From assembly GCA_046349435.1 (NCBI GenBank), contig JAXMCI010000032.1, positions 1 to 64,000 on the forward strand: a stretch of 64,000 nt of DNA, read 5' to 3'. How positions within the stretch are numbered: position 1 is the stretch's first letter; every line of letters starts with the position of its first letter. A model generated the notes under the pieces. That model saw only the letters and a list, made by a program, of their open reading frames with translations, ran no database searches and was not told the origin of the DNA. Shown here piece after piece: positions 28,035 to 36,329 of the stretch. A program made the translations under genes and the position numbers. The stretch is from JAXMCI01 sp046349435. Its GTDB lineage: Bacteria; Pseudomonadota; Alphaproteobacteria; Dongiales; Dongiaceae.

Positions 28035-29042
28035 ATGGCGGTGCGGGTTGCCATCAACGGGTTCGGCCGGATCGGCCGGCTGGTGCTGCGGGCGGCGATC
28101 GAGAGCCGGCGCGACGACATCCGGATCGTCGCCATCAACGATCTGGGTCCGGCGGAAACCAACGCGCACCTGCTGCGCTACGACTCGGTGCACGGCCCGT
28201 TCCCGGGCCCGGTGAAGGTGGTCGACGGCAAGATCGACGTCGGTCACGGGCCGATCCACGCCACCGCCGAGCGCGACCCGGCGAAGCTGCCCTGGGGCGA
28301 TCTCGGGGTCGACGTGGCGCTGGAATGCACCGGCATCTTCACCAGCAAGGACAAGGCCTCGGCCCACCTCAAGGCCGGCGCCCGGCGGGTGCTGATCTCG
28401 GCCCCGGCGAACGACGCCGACATCACCGTCGTCTACGGCATCAACCACCAGGACATCCGGCCCGAGCACACGGTCGTCTCGAACGGCTCCTGCACCACCA
28501 ACTGCATCGTCCCGGTCGCCTACGTGCTGCACAAGGCGATCGGCATCGAGCGCGGCTTCATGACCACGGTGCACAGCTACACCGGCGACCAGCCGGTGCT
28601 CGACACCTTGCACAAGGACCTCTACCGGGCTCGCGCCGCGGCGCTGTCGATGATCCCGACCACCACCGGCGCCGCCCGCGCCGTGGCGCTGGTGCTGCCC
28701 GAGCTCAAGGGCAAGCTCGACGGCACGGCGATCCGCGTGCCGACCCCCAACGTCTCGATGATCGACTTCAAGTTCGACGCCCGCCAGAAGACCACGGTCG
28801 AGGCGGTCAACGCGGCGATCAGCGCGGCGGCCGCCGGCCCGCTCGCCGGCGTGCTGGCGACCAACGACCAGCCGCTGGTCTCCAGCGACTTCAACCACAA
28901 CCCGGCGAGCTCGACCTTCGACCTGCTGCAGACCCAGGTGGTCGACGGCACGCTGGTGCGGGTGCTCAGCTGGTACGACAACGAGTGGGGCTTCTCCAAC
29001 CGCATGCTCGACACCGTCGCGGTGATGGGCAAGCAGAAGTAG
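28035..29042 (+). CDS. gap: glyceraldehyde-3-phosphate dehydrogenase, type I
   Basis: A 335-residue enzyme. AINGFGRIGRLVLRA is the NAD-binding loop, SNGSCTTNCIVP holds catalytic C153, and TGAARAVALVLPELKGKLDGTAIRVPTPN is the C-terminal signature. AGGGAGAG lies just before the ATG. In related genomes pgk normally follows; here the next genes are unrelated catabolic genes, beginning after a pair of repeat hairpins. Confidence 0.96.
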   Translation: MAVRVAINGFGRIGRLVLRAAIESRRDDIRIVAINDLGPAETNAHLLRYDSVHGPFPGPVKVVDGKIDVGHGPIHATAERDPAKLPWGDLGVDVALECTGIFTSKDKASAHLKAGARRVLISAPANDADITVVYGINHQDIRPEHTVVSNGSCTTNCIVPVAYVLHKAIGIERGFMTTVHSYTGDQPVLDTLHKDLYRARAAALSMIPTTTGAARAVALVLPELKGKLDGTAIRVPTPNVSMIDFKFDARQKTTVEAVNAAISAAAAGPLAGVLATNDQPLVSSDFNHNPASSTFDLLQTQVVDGTLVRVLSWYDNEWGFSNRMLDTVAVMGKQK

Positions 29043-29061
29043 CCGCGAGCGGAATCGCCGT

Positions 29062-29097
29062 GCCGGCCTCATCCTTCGACAGGCTCAGGATGAGGCT
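29062..29097 (+). repeat. dispersed palindromic repeat, copy 1
   Basis: A 36-bp unit starting GCCGGCCTCATCCTTCGACA and ending AGGATGAGGCT. Arms CTCATCC and GGATGAG form a 7-bp stem. It lies 20 bp after gap, where it may also help terminate transcription. It matches copy 3 at 31 of 36 positions. Confidence 0.8.
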
Positions 29098-29120
29098 GCA
29101 GGAAATGCCGGACGCGCCTA

Positions 29121-29157
29121 GGGCCCTCATGCCGAGCCTGTCGCAGCATGAGGGCCC
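29121..29157 (-). repeat. dispersed palindromic repeat, copy 2 (inverted)
   Basis: Perfect 12-bp arms GGGCCCTCATGC and GCATGAGGGCCC around a 13-base loop. Read on the minus strand, the loop TGCGACAGGCTCG matches the loops of the other two copies. Copies 1 and 2 thus form a head-to-head pair at the left edge of the genes inserted between gap and fba. Confidence 0.8.
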
Positions 29158-29253
29158 CGACTTCCCCCTGCCCCCGACGTAGCCCATCGACCGGACGGCC
29201 CGGCGCGGGGCAGAATGGCCGGCGTCACCCCCTTCCCTGCGAAGAGGCTCGCC

Positions 29254-30213
29254 ATGACCCGGCCGCTGACGCCGCCTGCCCCGGTCTCCCTCGCCGCGTT
29301 CGACGCGATGTTCGAGAGCGTCAAGAACTGGGGGAAGTGGGGCGAGGACGACGAGCTCGGCACGCTCAACTACATCACCCCGGACAAGATCGCCGCCGCG
29401 GCGCGGCTGGTGCGCTCGGGCCGCTCCGTCTCGATGGCGATCCCGATCAACAAGCAGGCCGGGCCGGACAACCCCAATCCCGCCGTGCACCTGATGTCGC
29501 TGATGCACGACCTGCCGGTCAGCAAGAGCGGGCTGTCCTTCGGCATGTGCTATCTCGGCATGGCCAGCCACGGCGACGCCCACACCCATGTCGACGCACT
29601 CAACCACGTCGCCTACAAGGGCCGGCTCTACAACGGCAAGCCGGCCTCGCTGCTGACCTCGCGGGGCTCGGAATGGGGCAGCATCGCCGCCTATCACCGC
29701 GGCATCGTCGGCCGCGGCGTGCTGCTCGACGCCGCGCGCCATCGCGGCGTCGACTGGCTGGAGCCCGGCGAGGCGGTGACCCGCGCCGAGCTCGAGGCGA
29801 TCGAGACGGCGCAGGGCGTGCGGCTCGGCGAAGGCGACATCCTGGTGTTCCGCACCGGGCACCACAAGCGCCGGCTGGCGCTGGGCGCCTGGAGCAACGA
29901 CTACCCGCCGGCCGGCCAGGGCAAGGCCGGGCTGCATGTCGACACCGTGCCCTGGATGCACGAGCGCCGGATCGCCGCCTTCCTGCCCGACGGCGACGGC
30001 GAGACCGTGCCGAGCAACGTCGAGGAGATGCCCTACCCGATCCACCCGCTGCAGCTGACGGCGATGGGCATGCTGGTCTCGGACAGCCTGCAGCTCGAGG
30101 AGCTGCACGAGGCCTGCCTCGCCGAGCAGCGCTGGGAGTTCATGGTGGTCGGGCTGCCGCTGCGCCTGCCGGGCGCCACCGGCTCGCCCTGGAACCCGGT
30201 CGCCCTCTTCTAG
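29254..30213 (+). CDS. cyclase-family (kynurenine formamidase-like) hydrolase
   Basis: A 319-residue metal hydrolase of the cyclase family. The zinc-binding signature appears as ASHGDAHTHVDALNHV, and DILVFRTGH is another conserved segment. Members hydrolyse N-formylkynurenine, isatin or related amides and lactones, so the substrate is open. ATG 29254 follows GAAGAGG. It begins a run with an SDR, an FAD-linked oxidase and a TauE exporter, suggesting a small catabolic operon for an amino-acid-like or cyclic amide compound. Confidence 0.85.
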   Translation: MTRPLTPPAPVSLAAFDAMFESVKNWGKWGEDDELGTLNYITPDKIAAAARLVRSGRSVSMAIPINKQAGPDNPNPAVHLMSLMHDLPVSKSGLSFGMCYLGMASHGDAHTHVDALNHVAYKGRLYNGKPASLLTSRGSEWGSIAAYHRGIVGRGVLLDAARHRGVDWLEPGEAVTRAELEAIETAQGVRLGEGDILVFRTGHHKRRLALGAWSNDYPPAGQGKAGLHVDTVPWMHERRIAAFLPDGDGETVPSNVEEMPYPIHPLQLTAMGMLVSDSLQLEELHEACLAEQRWEFMVVGLPLRLPGATGSPWNPVALF

Positions 30214-30236
30214 GCCCTCGGACAAAGGAGACGCAC

Positions 30237-31004
30237 ATGGAGCGCCGGTTCGCTGGCAAGGTCGCGCTCGTCACCGGCGCGGGAACCGGGATCGGCCAGG
30301 CCACGGCCGTCCGTCTCGCCTCGGAAGGCGCGCTGGTCGCCGTCAACTACAAGCCCGGGCTCGATGCCGCGGAGACCATGGCGATGATCGCCGCCGCCGG
30401 CGGCGCGGGCTTCGACATCGCCGCCGACATGCGCGACCCCGCGCAGGTGACGGCGATGGTCGCCGAGGTGGCGCGCCGCGGCGGCCGGCTCGACTGCCTG
30501 GTCTCCAATGCGGCGATCAATCCGTTCATGCCGTGGGACCAGACCTCGATCGAGGATTTCGACAACCTCTTCGAGACCAACGTGCGCGGCGCCTGGGTGG
30601 TGGTGACCGAGAGCGCGCGGCAGATGATCAAGGAGGGCCATGGCGGCGCGATCGTCATGGTGAGCTCGCTCTCCGCCCATGTCGGAGCGCCGACCCAGGT
30701 CGCCTATTGCGGCACCAAGGGCGCGATCAGCATGCTGGCCAAGGCGCTCGGCGCGGCGCTCGGCCGGCACGGCATCCGCGTCAACGCCATCGAGCCCGGC
30801 GCCATCGACACGCCGATGAGCGCCGCCCTGCTCGATGCCCCGGACGTGATGAAATACTACCTCGAGCGCATCGCGCTCGGCCGCATCGGCAAGCCGGAAG
30901 AGATCGCCGGCGCCATCGCCTTCATGCTGTCGAACGATGCCAGCTACGTCACCTCGGCGACATTGCTGGTCGATGCCGGCTTCATCGTCAACGCCGAGCT
31001 CTAG
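30237..31004 (+). CDS. short-chain dehydrogenase/reductase
   Basis: A 255-residue classical SDR: cofactor loop VTGAGTGIGQAT, NAAI segment LVSNAAINPF, catalytic serine in MVSSLSAHVG, and YCGTKGAISM (Tyr-x-x-x-Lys) as active-site pair. The C-terminal YVTSATLLVDAGFIVNA is the usual close. AAAGGAG precedes the ATG, 23 bp after the cyclase gene. Substrate unknown; by context it acts on an intermediate of the same pathway as its neighbours. Confidence 0.9.
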   Translation: MERRFAGKVALVTGAGTGIGQATAVRLASEGALVAVNYKPGLDAAETMAMIAAAGGAGFDIAADMRDPAQVTAMVAEVARRGGRLDCLVSNAAINPFMPWDQTSIEDFDNLFETNVRGAWVVVTESARQMIKEGHGGAIVMVSSLSAHVGAPTQVAYCGTKGAISMLAKALGAALGRHGIRVNAIEPGAIDTPMSAALLDAPDVMKYYLERIALGRIGKPEEIAGAIAFMLSNDASYVTSATLLVDAGFIVNAEL

Positions 31005-31018
31005 ATCGGGACGCCGCC

Positions 31019-32290
31019 ATGACCACGGTCGTTCTCGGCGCCGGCGCCGTCGGCACGGCGACCGCCTGGTATCTGCGCAAGGCCGGCCGCGAGGTCGTGC
31101 TGGTCGACCGCCAGCCCGAGGCCGCCATGGAGACCAGCTGGGGCAATGGCGGCATCATCCACGCCAGCGAGGTCGAGCCCTGGTCGCAGCCCGGCATGCC
31201 GGGCAAGATCCTCGGCTGGCTCGGCAAGGAGAACGCGCCGCTGCTGCTGCGCTACGGCGCGATCCCGCACATGTGGCGCTGGGGCCTCGCCTTCGCCCGC
31301 AACTGCACGCCGGAGCGCTTCCGCGCCAACGCGCTCGCCAACCTGCACCTGGCGCTGCACTCGCTGCGCTCGCTGCAGGAGATCGGCGCGGAGACCGGCA
31401 TCGCCTACGACCGGGCCACCCGCGGCGTGCTGAAGATCTACCGGGCGAAGGAGTCGCTCGACAACGCGCAGCGCTCCAGCGAATTCCTGGCGCGCCACGG
31501 CCTGCTCTACGAGCGCATCTCGGCCGACCGCGCGGCGGAGATCGAGCCGGCGCTCGGCCAGACCCGGCCGACGCTCGCCGGCGCGCTCTACTTCGCGCGC
31601 GACGAGGTCGGCGATTCCAACAAGTTCGCCCAGGGCCTGGCGGCCGCCTGCGCGGTCGCGGGCGTGCGGCTGCGCTTCGGCGAGACCGTGCAGCGGGTGG
31701 AGACCGGCGGCGGCCGGGTGACCGGCGTCGTCACCGACCGGGGCCGCATCGCCGCCGACACCGTGGTCGTGGCGCTCGGCAGCTTCACCGCGCCGCTGCT
31801 GGCGCGCAACGGCATCCGGGTGCCGATCTACCCGGTGAAGGGCGTCTCCATCACCTTCGCGCGCGGCGGCTGGAACAGCGCACCCGCCGTCCCGGTGATC
31901 GACGACAGCAAGATGTTCGGATTCGTCGCCATCGGCGACCGGCTGCGGATCGCCGGCTCCGCCGAGATCGCCGGGTACGACGCGACGCCGGCGACGGCGC
32001 GCGCCCAGGCGATCGCCGACAATGTCGGCTTCACCTTTCCCGAGCTGAAGCGGCATCTCGACCTGCGCCGGGCCCGCGTCTGGGCGGGGCTGCGCCCGGT
32101 CAGCCCGTCGGGCACGCCGATCATCGGCGAGACGGCGATCCGGGGCCTCTGGATCAATGCCGGCCACGGCCATCTCGGCTGGACCATGTCCTGCGGCTCG
32201 GGCCGCGTCGCGGCCGACCTGATCGACGGCCGCGATCCCGGCATCCCGCTGCCGCCGTCGCAGGGGGTGGTGTCGCGGGCGCCGGCCTGA
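31019..32290 (+). CDS. DadA-family FAD-dependent D-amino acid dehydrogenase-like oxidoreductase
   Basis: A 423-residue flavoprotein of the DAO superfamily. VVLGAGAVGTATAWYLRKAGREVVLVDRQ is the FAD-binding Rossmann motif; TSWGNGGIIHASEVEPWSQPGMPGKIL is the DadA-type continuation; WAGLRPVSPSGTPIIGET and WINAGHGHLGWTMSCGSGR close the FAD site. D-amino acid dehydrogenases feed electrons from D-amino acids into the respiratory chain. It begins 14 bp after the SDR gene. Exact substrate not determined; other secondary amines are possible. Confidence 0.88.
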   Translation: MTTVVLGAGAVGTATAWYLRKAGREVVLVDRQPEAAMETSWGNGGIIHASEVEPWSQPGMPGKILGWLGKENAPLLLRYGAIPHMWRWGLAFARNCTPERFRANALANLHLALHSLRSLQEIGAETGIAYDRATRGVLKIYRAKESLDNAQRSSEFLARHGLLYERISADRAAEIEPALGQTRPTLAGALYFARDEVGDSNKFAQGLAAACAVAGVRLRFGETVQRVETGGGRVTGVVTDRGRIAADTVVVALGSFTAPLLARNGIRVPIYPVKGVSITFARGGWNSAPAVPVIDDSKMFGFVAIGDRLRIAGSAEIAGYDATPATARAQAIADNVGFTFPELKRHLDLRRARVWAGLRPVSPSGTPIIGETAIRGLWINAGHGHLGWTMSCGSGRVAADLIDGRDPGIPLPPSQGVVSRAPA

Positions 32291-32411
32291 CCCGGTCCTA
32301 TCCCGCCCGAGGGGCAAGCCGGGTCGATCAAGGCAGCGTTGCGGCACGCCCGCCTTCGCTGACAAGATGCCGGCCGATCGCGGGAGGACAGCGGGCAGTG
32401 CGGGCGGCAGC

Positions 32412-33164
32412 ATGACCACCATCCTGGGCCTCGCTCCCTGGACCTTCGCCTACGCCCTGCTGGTCGTGGTCGCCGGCGGCTTCCTCAAGGGCTATAGCGG
32501 CTTCGGCGCCTCGATGCTGTGGGCCACGGCGCTCTCCATGGTGCTGCCGCCGGCCGAGATCGTGCCGATGGTGCTGCTCTTCGAGGTCGCCTCCAGCCTG
32601 CAGCTGCTGCCCGGCGTGCGGCGCGAGGTCGAGTGGCGCTCGGTCGGGCTGCTGCTGGTCGGCGCGGTGATCGGCACCCCGGTCGGCAGCTGGGCGCTGG
32701 CCGCGCTGCCGGCCGACCCGATCCGCATCGTCATCGCGCTGGTGGCGCTGCTCGGCAGCATCGCCATCGCCAGCGGCTTCGCCTGGAAGGGCCGGCCGGG
32801 GCTGGCCGCCATCCTGGCGGTCGGCATCGTCTTCGGCGTGATCAACGGCTCGACCACGGTGGGCGGCCCGCCGGTGGTGCTGTTCTACTTCGCGACGCCG
32901 GTCGGCGCCGCCGCCTCGCGCGCCTCGATCATCGCCTTCTTCCTGATGACCGACGCCTATGCGGCGGCCTGGAACGCGGTCAACGGCCTGCTCACCTGGC
33001 AAGTGCTGGCGCGCACCGCCCTGTTCCTGCCGGCGATGCTGCTCGGCGTCTGGCTCGGCGCCCGCCACTTCATCCAGACCTCGCCGGACTCCTTCAAGCG
33101 CTTCGCGCTGATCCTGCTGATGGCGCTCGGCGCGGCGCTGCTGCTGCGCACCCTCCTCGCCTGA
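32412..33164 (+). CDS. TauE/SafE-family membrane transporter
   Basis: A 250-residue inner-membrane protein with about eight hydrophobic helices. The first repeat opens with GGFLKGYSGFGASMLWATALSMVLPPAEIVPMVLL and the second with FGVINGSTTVGGPPVVLFYFATPVGAA, the usual duplicated motif. Members export sulfite, sulfonates or other small organic anions. Located after three catabolic genes, it may remove a by-product of that pathway. Its stop overlaps the next start as ATGA. Confidence 0.88.
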   Translation: MTTILGLAPWTFAYALLVVVAGGFLKGYSGFGASMLWATALSMVLPPAEIVPMVLLFEVASSLQLLPGVRREVEWRSVGLLLVGAVIGTPVGSWALAALPADPIRIVIALVALLGSIAIASGFAWKGRPGLAAILAVGIVFGVINGSTTVGGPPVVLFYFATPVGAAASRASIIAFFLMTDAYAAAWNAVNGLLTWQVLARTALFLPAMLLGVWLGARHFIQTSPDSFKRFALILLMALGAALLLRTLLA

Positions 33165-33610
33165 TGGCGCGCGAGCCGCGCGCCGTCACCGTGCACGGCC
33201 TCGAGGATGCGCTCGCGGCGGCAGCGGCCGCCGCCGCGCTCGGCCGGCCGGTGCGGCTGCTGAGCGCCCCCGGGGCGGCCGCCTATGCCGGCGCCGGCTG
33301 GTTCGCGGCGCTGGTCAGGCTCGCCCGCGAGCGCGAGCCGGCGGCCGCGCTCGCCGCCACGCTCGATTGCGGCGACCGGCCGGAGCTGGTCCAGGGAGCG
33401 CTGCGCGCCGGGCTCGACGATCTCGTCTTCACCGGCCCGGCCGCCGTGGCGGCCCGGCTGGCCGACATCGCCGGGCAGCGCGGCGCCCGGCTGCGCCGCC
33501 GCCGCCCGCCCGCCCTGGACCTCGCCGCCGTCCGCGATGCGGCCGCCGCCTGCCGCGACTGGCTCGCGACCGGCTCGGGCACGATTGAAAAAACCCGGCC
33601 CCTCGGCTAG
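33164..33610 (+). CDS. hypothetical protein upstream of fba
   Basis: A 148-residue, alanine- and arginine-rich soluble protein of unknown function. The pattern VTVHGLEDALAAAAAAAALGRPVRLLSAPGAAAYAGAGWFAALVRLA followed by a putative second half (DDLVFTGPAAVAARLADIAGQ) suggests a Rossmann-like alternation of strands and helices. It starts by ATGA overlap with the transporter gene. Its last codons contain the likely fba promoter, so it may be transcriptionally linked to either side. Confidence 0.6.
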   Translation: MAREPRAVTVHGLEDALAAAAAAAALGRPVRLLSAPGAAAYAGAGWFAALVRLAREREPAAALAATLDCGDRPELVQGALRAGLDDLVFTGPAAVAARLADIAGQRGARLRRRRPPALDLAAVRDAAAACRDWLATGSGTIEKTRPLG

Positions 33611-33613
33611 ATC
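33585..33613 (+). promoter_or_regulatory. predicted promoter for fba
   Basis: TTGAAA and TAGATC are separated by exactly 17 bp, overlapping the end of the preceding gene. The fba start codon is 52 bp further on. This gives fba and the following thiE-like gene and metF a promoter of their own. Prediction from consensus only. Confidence 0.45.
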
Positions 33614-33664
33614 AGGCCCCGCCGGGGGCCCAGCAGCCCGGGGCCCAGCAGCAAGGACCGATCG

Positions 33665-34585
33665 ATGGAGATCTCGCCGCGCGTCAAGGAGATCCTCGCC
33701 AACTACGGAAGCGACAACCCGGGCACCAAGACCAATCTCGCCCGCATCCTGATGCATGGCCGGCTCGGCGGTACCGGCAAGCTGGTGATCCTGCCGGTCG
33801 ACCAGGGCTTCGAGCACGGCCCGGTGCGCAGCTTCGGGCCGAACCCGGCCGCCTACGACCCGCACTACCACTTCCAGCTGGCGGTGGATGCCGGGCTGTC
33901 GGCCTATGCCGCGCCGCTCGGCATGATCGAGGCCGGCGCCGACGCCTTCGCCGGGGCGGTGCCGACCATCCTCAAGCTGAACAGCGCCAACACCCTGTCG
34001 GCGGCCAAGAACCAGGCGGTGACCGGCGGCGTCGACGACGCGCTCCGCCTCGGCTGCGCGGCGATCGGCTTCACCATCTATCCCGGTTCCGAGTACGCCT
34101 ACGAGATGATGGACCAGATCGCCGAGCTGTCGGCCGAGGCCAAGGCGGCCGGGCTCGCCGTCGTCGTCTGGTCCTATCCGCGCGGCGGCGGCCTGTCCAA
34201 GGACGGCGAGACGGCGATGGACATCGCGGCCTACGCCGCCCACATGGCGGCGCTGCTCGGTGCCCACATCATCAAGGTCAAGCTGCCGACCGGCTTCGTC
34301 GAGCAGCCGGAGGCCAGGAAGGTCTACGAGCAGCAGAAGACCGATCTCTCGAGCCTGCCGGCCCGCGTCGCCCAGGTGGTCAAGGCCTGCTTCGACGGGC
34401 GGCGCATCGTCGTCTTCTCGGGCGGCGCCGCCAAGGACACGGCGAGCGTGCTCGACGAGGCCCGCGCCATCCGCGACGGCGGCGGCAACGGCTCGATCAT
34501 CGGCCGGAACAGCTTCCAGCGGCCGCGCGAGGACGCGCTGAAGCTGCTCGACGGCCTGATCCAGATCTATCTCGGCCAGCTCTAG
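33665..34585 (+). CDS. fbaB: class I fructose-bisphosphate aldolase (DhnA/FbaB type)
   Basis: A 306-residue aldolase of the archaeal-type class I family, which uses a Schiff-base lysine rather than zinc. KLVILPVDQGFEHGP is the N-terminal signature; AIGFTIYPGSEYAYEM and AHIIKVKLPTG, with the presumed catalytic lysine at K204 or K206, follow; IVVFSGGAAKDT binds phosphate. It cleaves fructose-1,6-bisphosphate. tkt, gap and fba lie in the same order as in many alphaproteobacteria, but without pgk. Confidence 0.92.
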   Translation: MEISPRVKEILANYGSDNPGTKTNLARILMHGRLGGTGKLVILPVDQGFEHGPVRSFGPNPAAYDPHYHFQLAVDAGLSAYAAPLGMIEAGADAFAGAVPTILKLNSANTLSAAKNQAVTGGVDDALRLGCAAIGFTIYPGSEYAYEMMDQIAELSAEAKAAGLAVVVWSYPRGGGLSKDGETAMDIAAYAAHMAALLGAHIIKVKLPTGFVEQPEARKVYEQQKTDLSSLPARVAQVVKACFDGRRIVVFSGGAAKDTASVLDEARAIRDGGGNGSIIGRNSFQRPREDALKLLDGLIQIYLGQL

Positions 34586-34596
34586 CAGGTCCGCCA

Positions 34597-35259
34597 CTGA
34601 GCGAGCTCGACCCGCCATCCTGCCGGCTCTACCTCGTCACCCCGCCCGGGCTCGCCGGTAATGCCGAGCCCGGGCGCTTCCTGCCTGTGCTGGCGGCGGC
34701 GCTCGCCGCCGGCGACGTCGCCTGCCTGCGCCTGGCCGGCGCCGGCCGGCCGGCCCAGGTGCTGCGCCCGCTCCCCGCGGCGCTCGTGCCGCCGGCGCAG
34801 GCGCAGGGCGTCGCCGTCCTGGTCGAGAACGACCCGGCGCTGGCGCGCGCCGTGGGGGCCGACGGGCTGCATGCCGACGGCGACGAGCCGAAGCGGCTCT
34901 CCGCCCTGCGCAAGGCGCTGGGCGAGAGCCTCTCGCTCGGCGTCGCCTGCGGCGCCGAGCGCCACCGCGCCATGGTCGCGGCCGAGCTCGGCGCCGACTA
35001 CGTCGCGGTCGATGCCGCGGCCGCGGCCTCGCCCGAGGCGTTCCTCGAGCTGATCGGCTGGTGGGCCGAGCTGATGACCGTGCCGCTGGTCGCCGGCCCG
35101 AGCCACAACCCGGCGCTGTCGGCCGCCTGGGCGCGGGCCGGCGCCGATTTCGTCCAGCTCGATCCCGCCTTCTGGGCCGCCGCCGACCCGGCGGCCGCCG
35201 TCGCGGCCCACCAGGCGGCGATCGCCGCCGCGGTGGCCGAGCGCAGCGGGCAGGCGTGA
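34597..35259 (+). CDS. thiamine-phosphate synthase-like protein, probable CTG start
   Basis: About 220 residues with a TIM-barrel TMP-synthase pattern: RLYLVTPPG, then LAAALAAGDVACLRLAG, GADGLHADGDEP, LSLGVACGAERHRAMVAAELGADYVAVDA and the phosphate loop VPLVAGPSHNP. The first conventional in-frame start (GTG 34687) would remove the first strand, so CTG 34597, preceded by AGG eight bases upstream, is proposed. Several ThiE residues are altered (HADG in place of HLGQ; GVACGAE in place of G-x-S-x-H), so it may be a diverged paralogue rather than an active thiamine enzyme. Confidence 0.65.
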   Translation: MSELDPPSCRLYLVTPPGLAGNAEPGRFLPVLAAALAAGDVACLRLAGAGRPAQVLRPLPAALVPPAQAQGVAVLVENDPALARAVGADGLHADGDEPKRLSALRKALGESLSLGVACGAERHRAMVAAELGADYVAVDAAAAASPEAFLELIGWWAELMTVPLVAGPSHNPALSAAWARAGADFVQLDPAFWAAADPAAAVAAHQAAIAAAVAERSGQA

Positions 35260-36167
35260 GCGCGCCCGCCGTCTCCTTCGAGTTCTTCCCGCCGCGCACC
35301 CCGCAGGCCGCCGCCCAGCTCTGGGCGACGATCCAGGCGCTGGAGCCATTGCAGCCGCGCTTCGTCTCGGTGACCTACGGCGCCGGCGGCACGACGCGCG
35401 ACGAGACCATCGCCACCGTGCTGCGCATCCAGGGCACCACCCGGCTCAACGCCGCCGCGCACCTCACCTGCGTCGCCGCCGGGCGCGAGGAGATCGACGC
35501 GCTCCTGCGGCAGTACTGGGAGGCCGGGGTGCGCCGCATCGTGGCGCTGCGCGGCGACCCGCCGGGCGGCGGCGCCTACCAGCCGCACCCGGCGGGCTAT
35601 GCCGGCGCCGCCGAGCTGGTCGCCGGCATCCGCCGGATCGGCGATTTCGACATCAGCGTCGCTGCCTATCCCGAGGTCCACCCGGCGGCGCGCGACGCCG
35701 AATCGGACCTCGACAACCTGAAGCGCAAGCTCGACGCCGGCGCCAGCCGGGCGATCACCCAGTACTTCTTCGACAGCGCCGTCTATTTCCGCTTCCTCGA
35801 GCGGGCGCGCCAGGCCGGCATCACCGCGCCGATCGTCCCCGGCATCCTGCCGGTGACCAACTTCGCCCAGGTGGTGCGCTTCAGCGGGATGTGCGGCGCC
35901 TCGGTGCCGCGCTGGCTGGCCGAGCTGTTCGACGGGCTGGAGAACGACCACGACACCCGCAAGCTGGTCGCCGCCATGGTGGCGACCGAGCAGTGCCGGG
36001 CGCTGGCCGCCGGCGGCGTCGACAGCTTCCACTTCTACACCCTCAACCGCGCCGACCTGATCCTCGGCATCTGCCGCCGCCTCGGCCTCAAGCCCGCCCC
36101 CGCCGGCCTGAAGCCCGGCCTGGCCACTGAGCCGCCTCCGCCGGCCCGCGACCCGACGGTGCCGTGA
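35256..36167 (+). CDS. metF: 5,10-methylenetetrahydrofolate reductase
   Basis: A 303-residue flavoenzyme reducing methylene-THF to methyl-THF for methionine synthesis. VSFEFFPPRTPQAAAQLW opens the TIM barrel; FVSVTYGAGGTTRDET carries the conserved active-site region; LRGDPP, AAYPEVHPAA and ITQYFFD are the other signatures. The GTG start overlaps the preceding stop (GTGA), implying coupled translation. The C-terminal tail is a proline-rich extension. Confidence 0.94.
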   Translation: MSAPAVSFEFFPPRTPQAAAQLWATIQALEPLQPRFVSVTYGAGGTTRDETIATVLRIQGTTRLNAAAHLTCVAAGREEIDALLRQYWEAGVRRIVALRGDPPGGGAYQPHPAGYAGAAELVAGIRRIGDFDISVAAYPEVHPAARDAESDLDNLKRKLDAGASRAITQYFFDSAVYFRFLERARQAGITAPIVPGILPVTNFAQVVRFSGMCGASVPRWLAELFDGLENDHDTRKLVAAMVATEQCRALAAGGVDSFHFYTLNRADLILGICRRLGLKPAPAGLKPGLATEPPPPARDPTVP

Positions 36168-36209
36168 TCGGGGCGGCAGCGCAGCCCTCCCCGCGCACTC
36201 CCTCGTCAT

Positions 36210-36228
36210 TGCCGGCCTCGACCCGGCA
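36210..36228. repeat. TGCCGG-CCGGCA hairpin upstream of efp
   Basis: TGCCGG and CCGGCA flank the loop CCTCGAC. It resembles the common short repeat ATTGCCGGGCTTGACCCGGC of alphaproteobacteria. It lies in the 162-bp metF-efp gap and could end metF transcription. The rest of this gap shows no clear promoter. Confidence 0.4.
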
Positions 36229-36329
36229 GTACCGGCGCCCTTTGGCGCATTTACGCCCGGGGCCCTACCTGTTAGGGTCCGCGCCGCTTTTTGCCGCGCT
36301 GCCCCGCCGCGCCTCGCCACAGGACCGAG

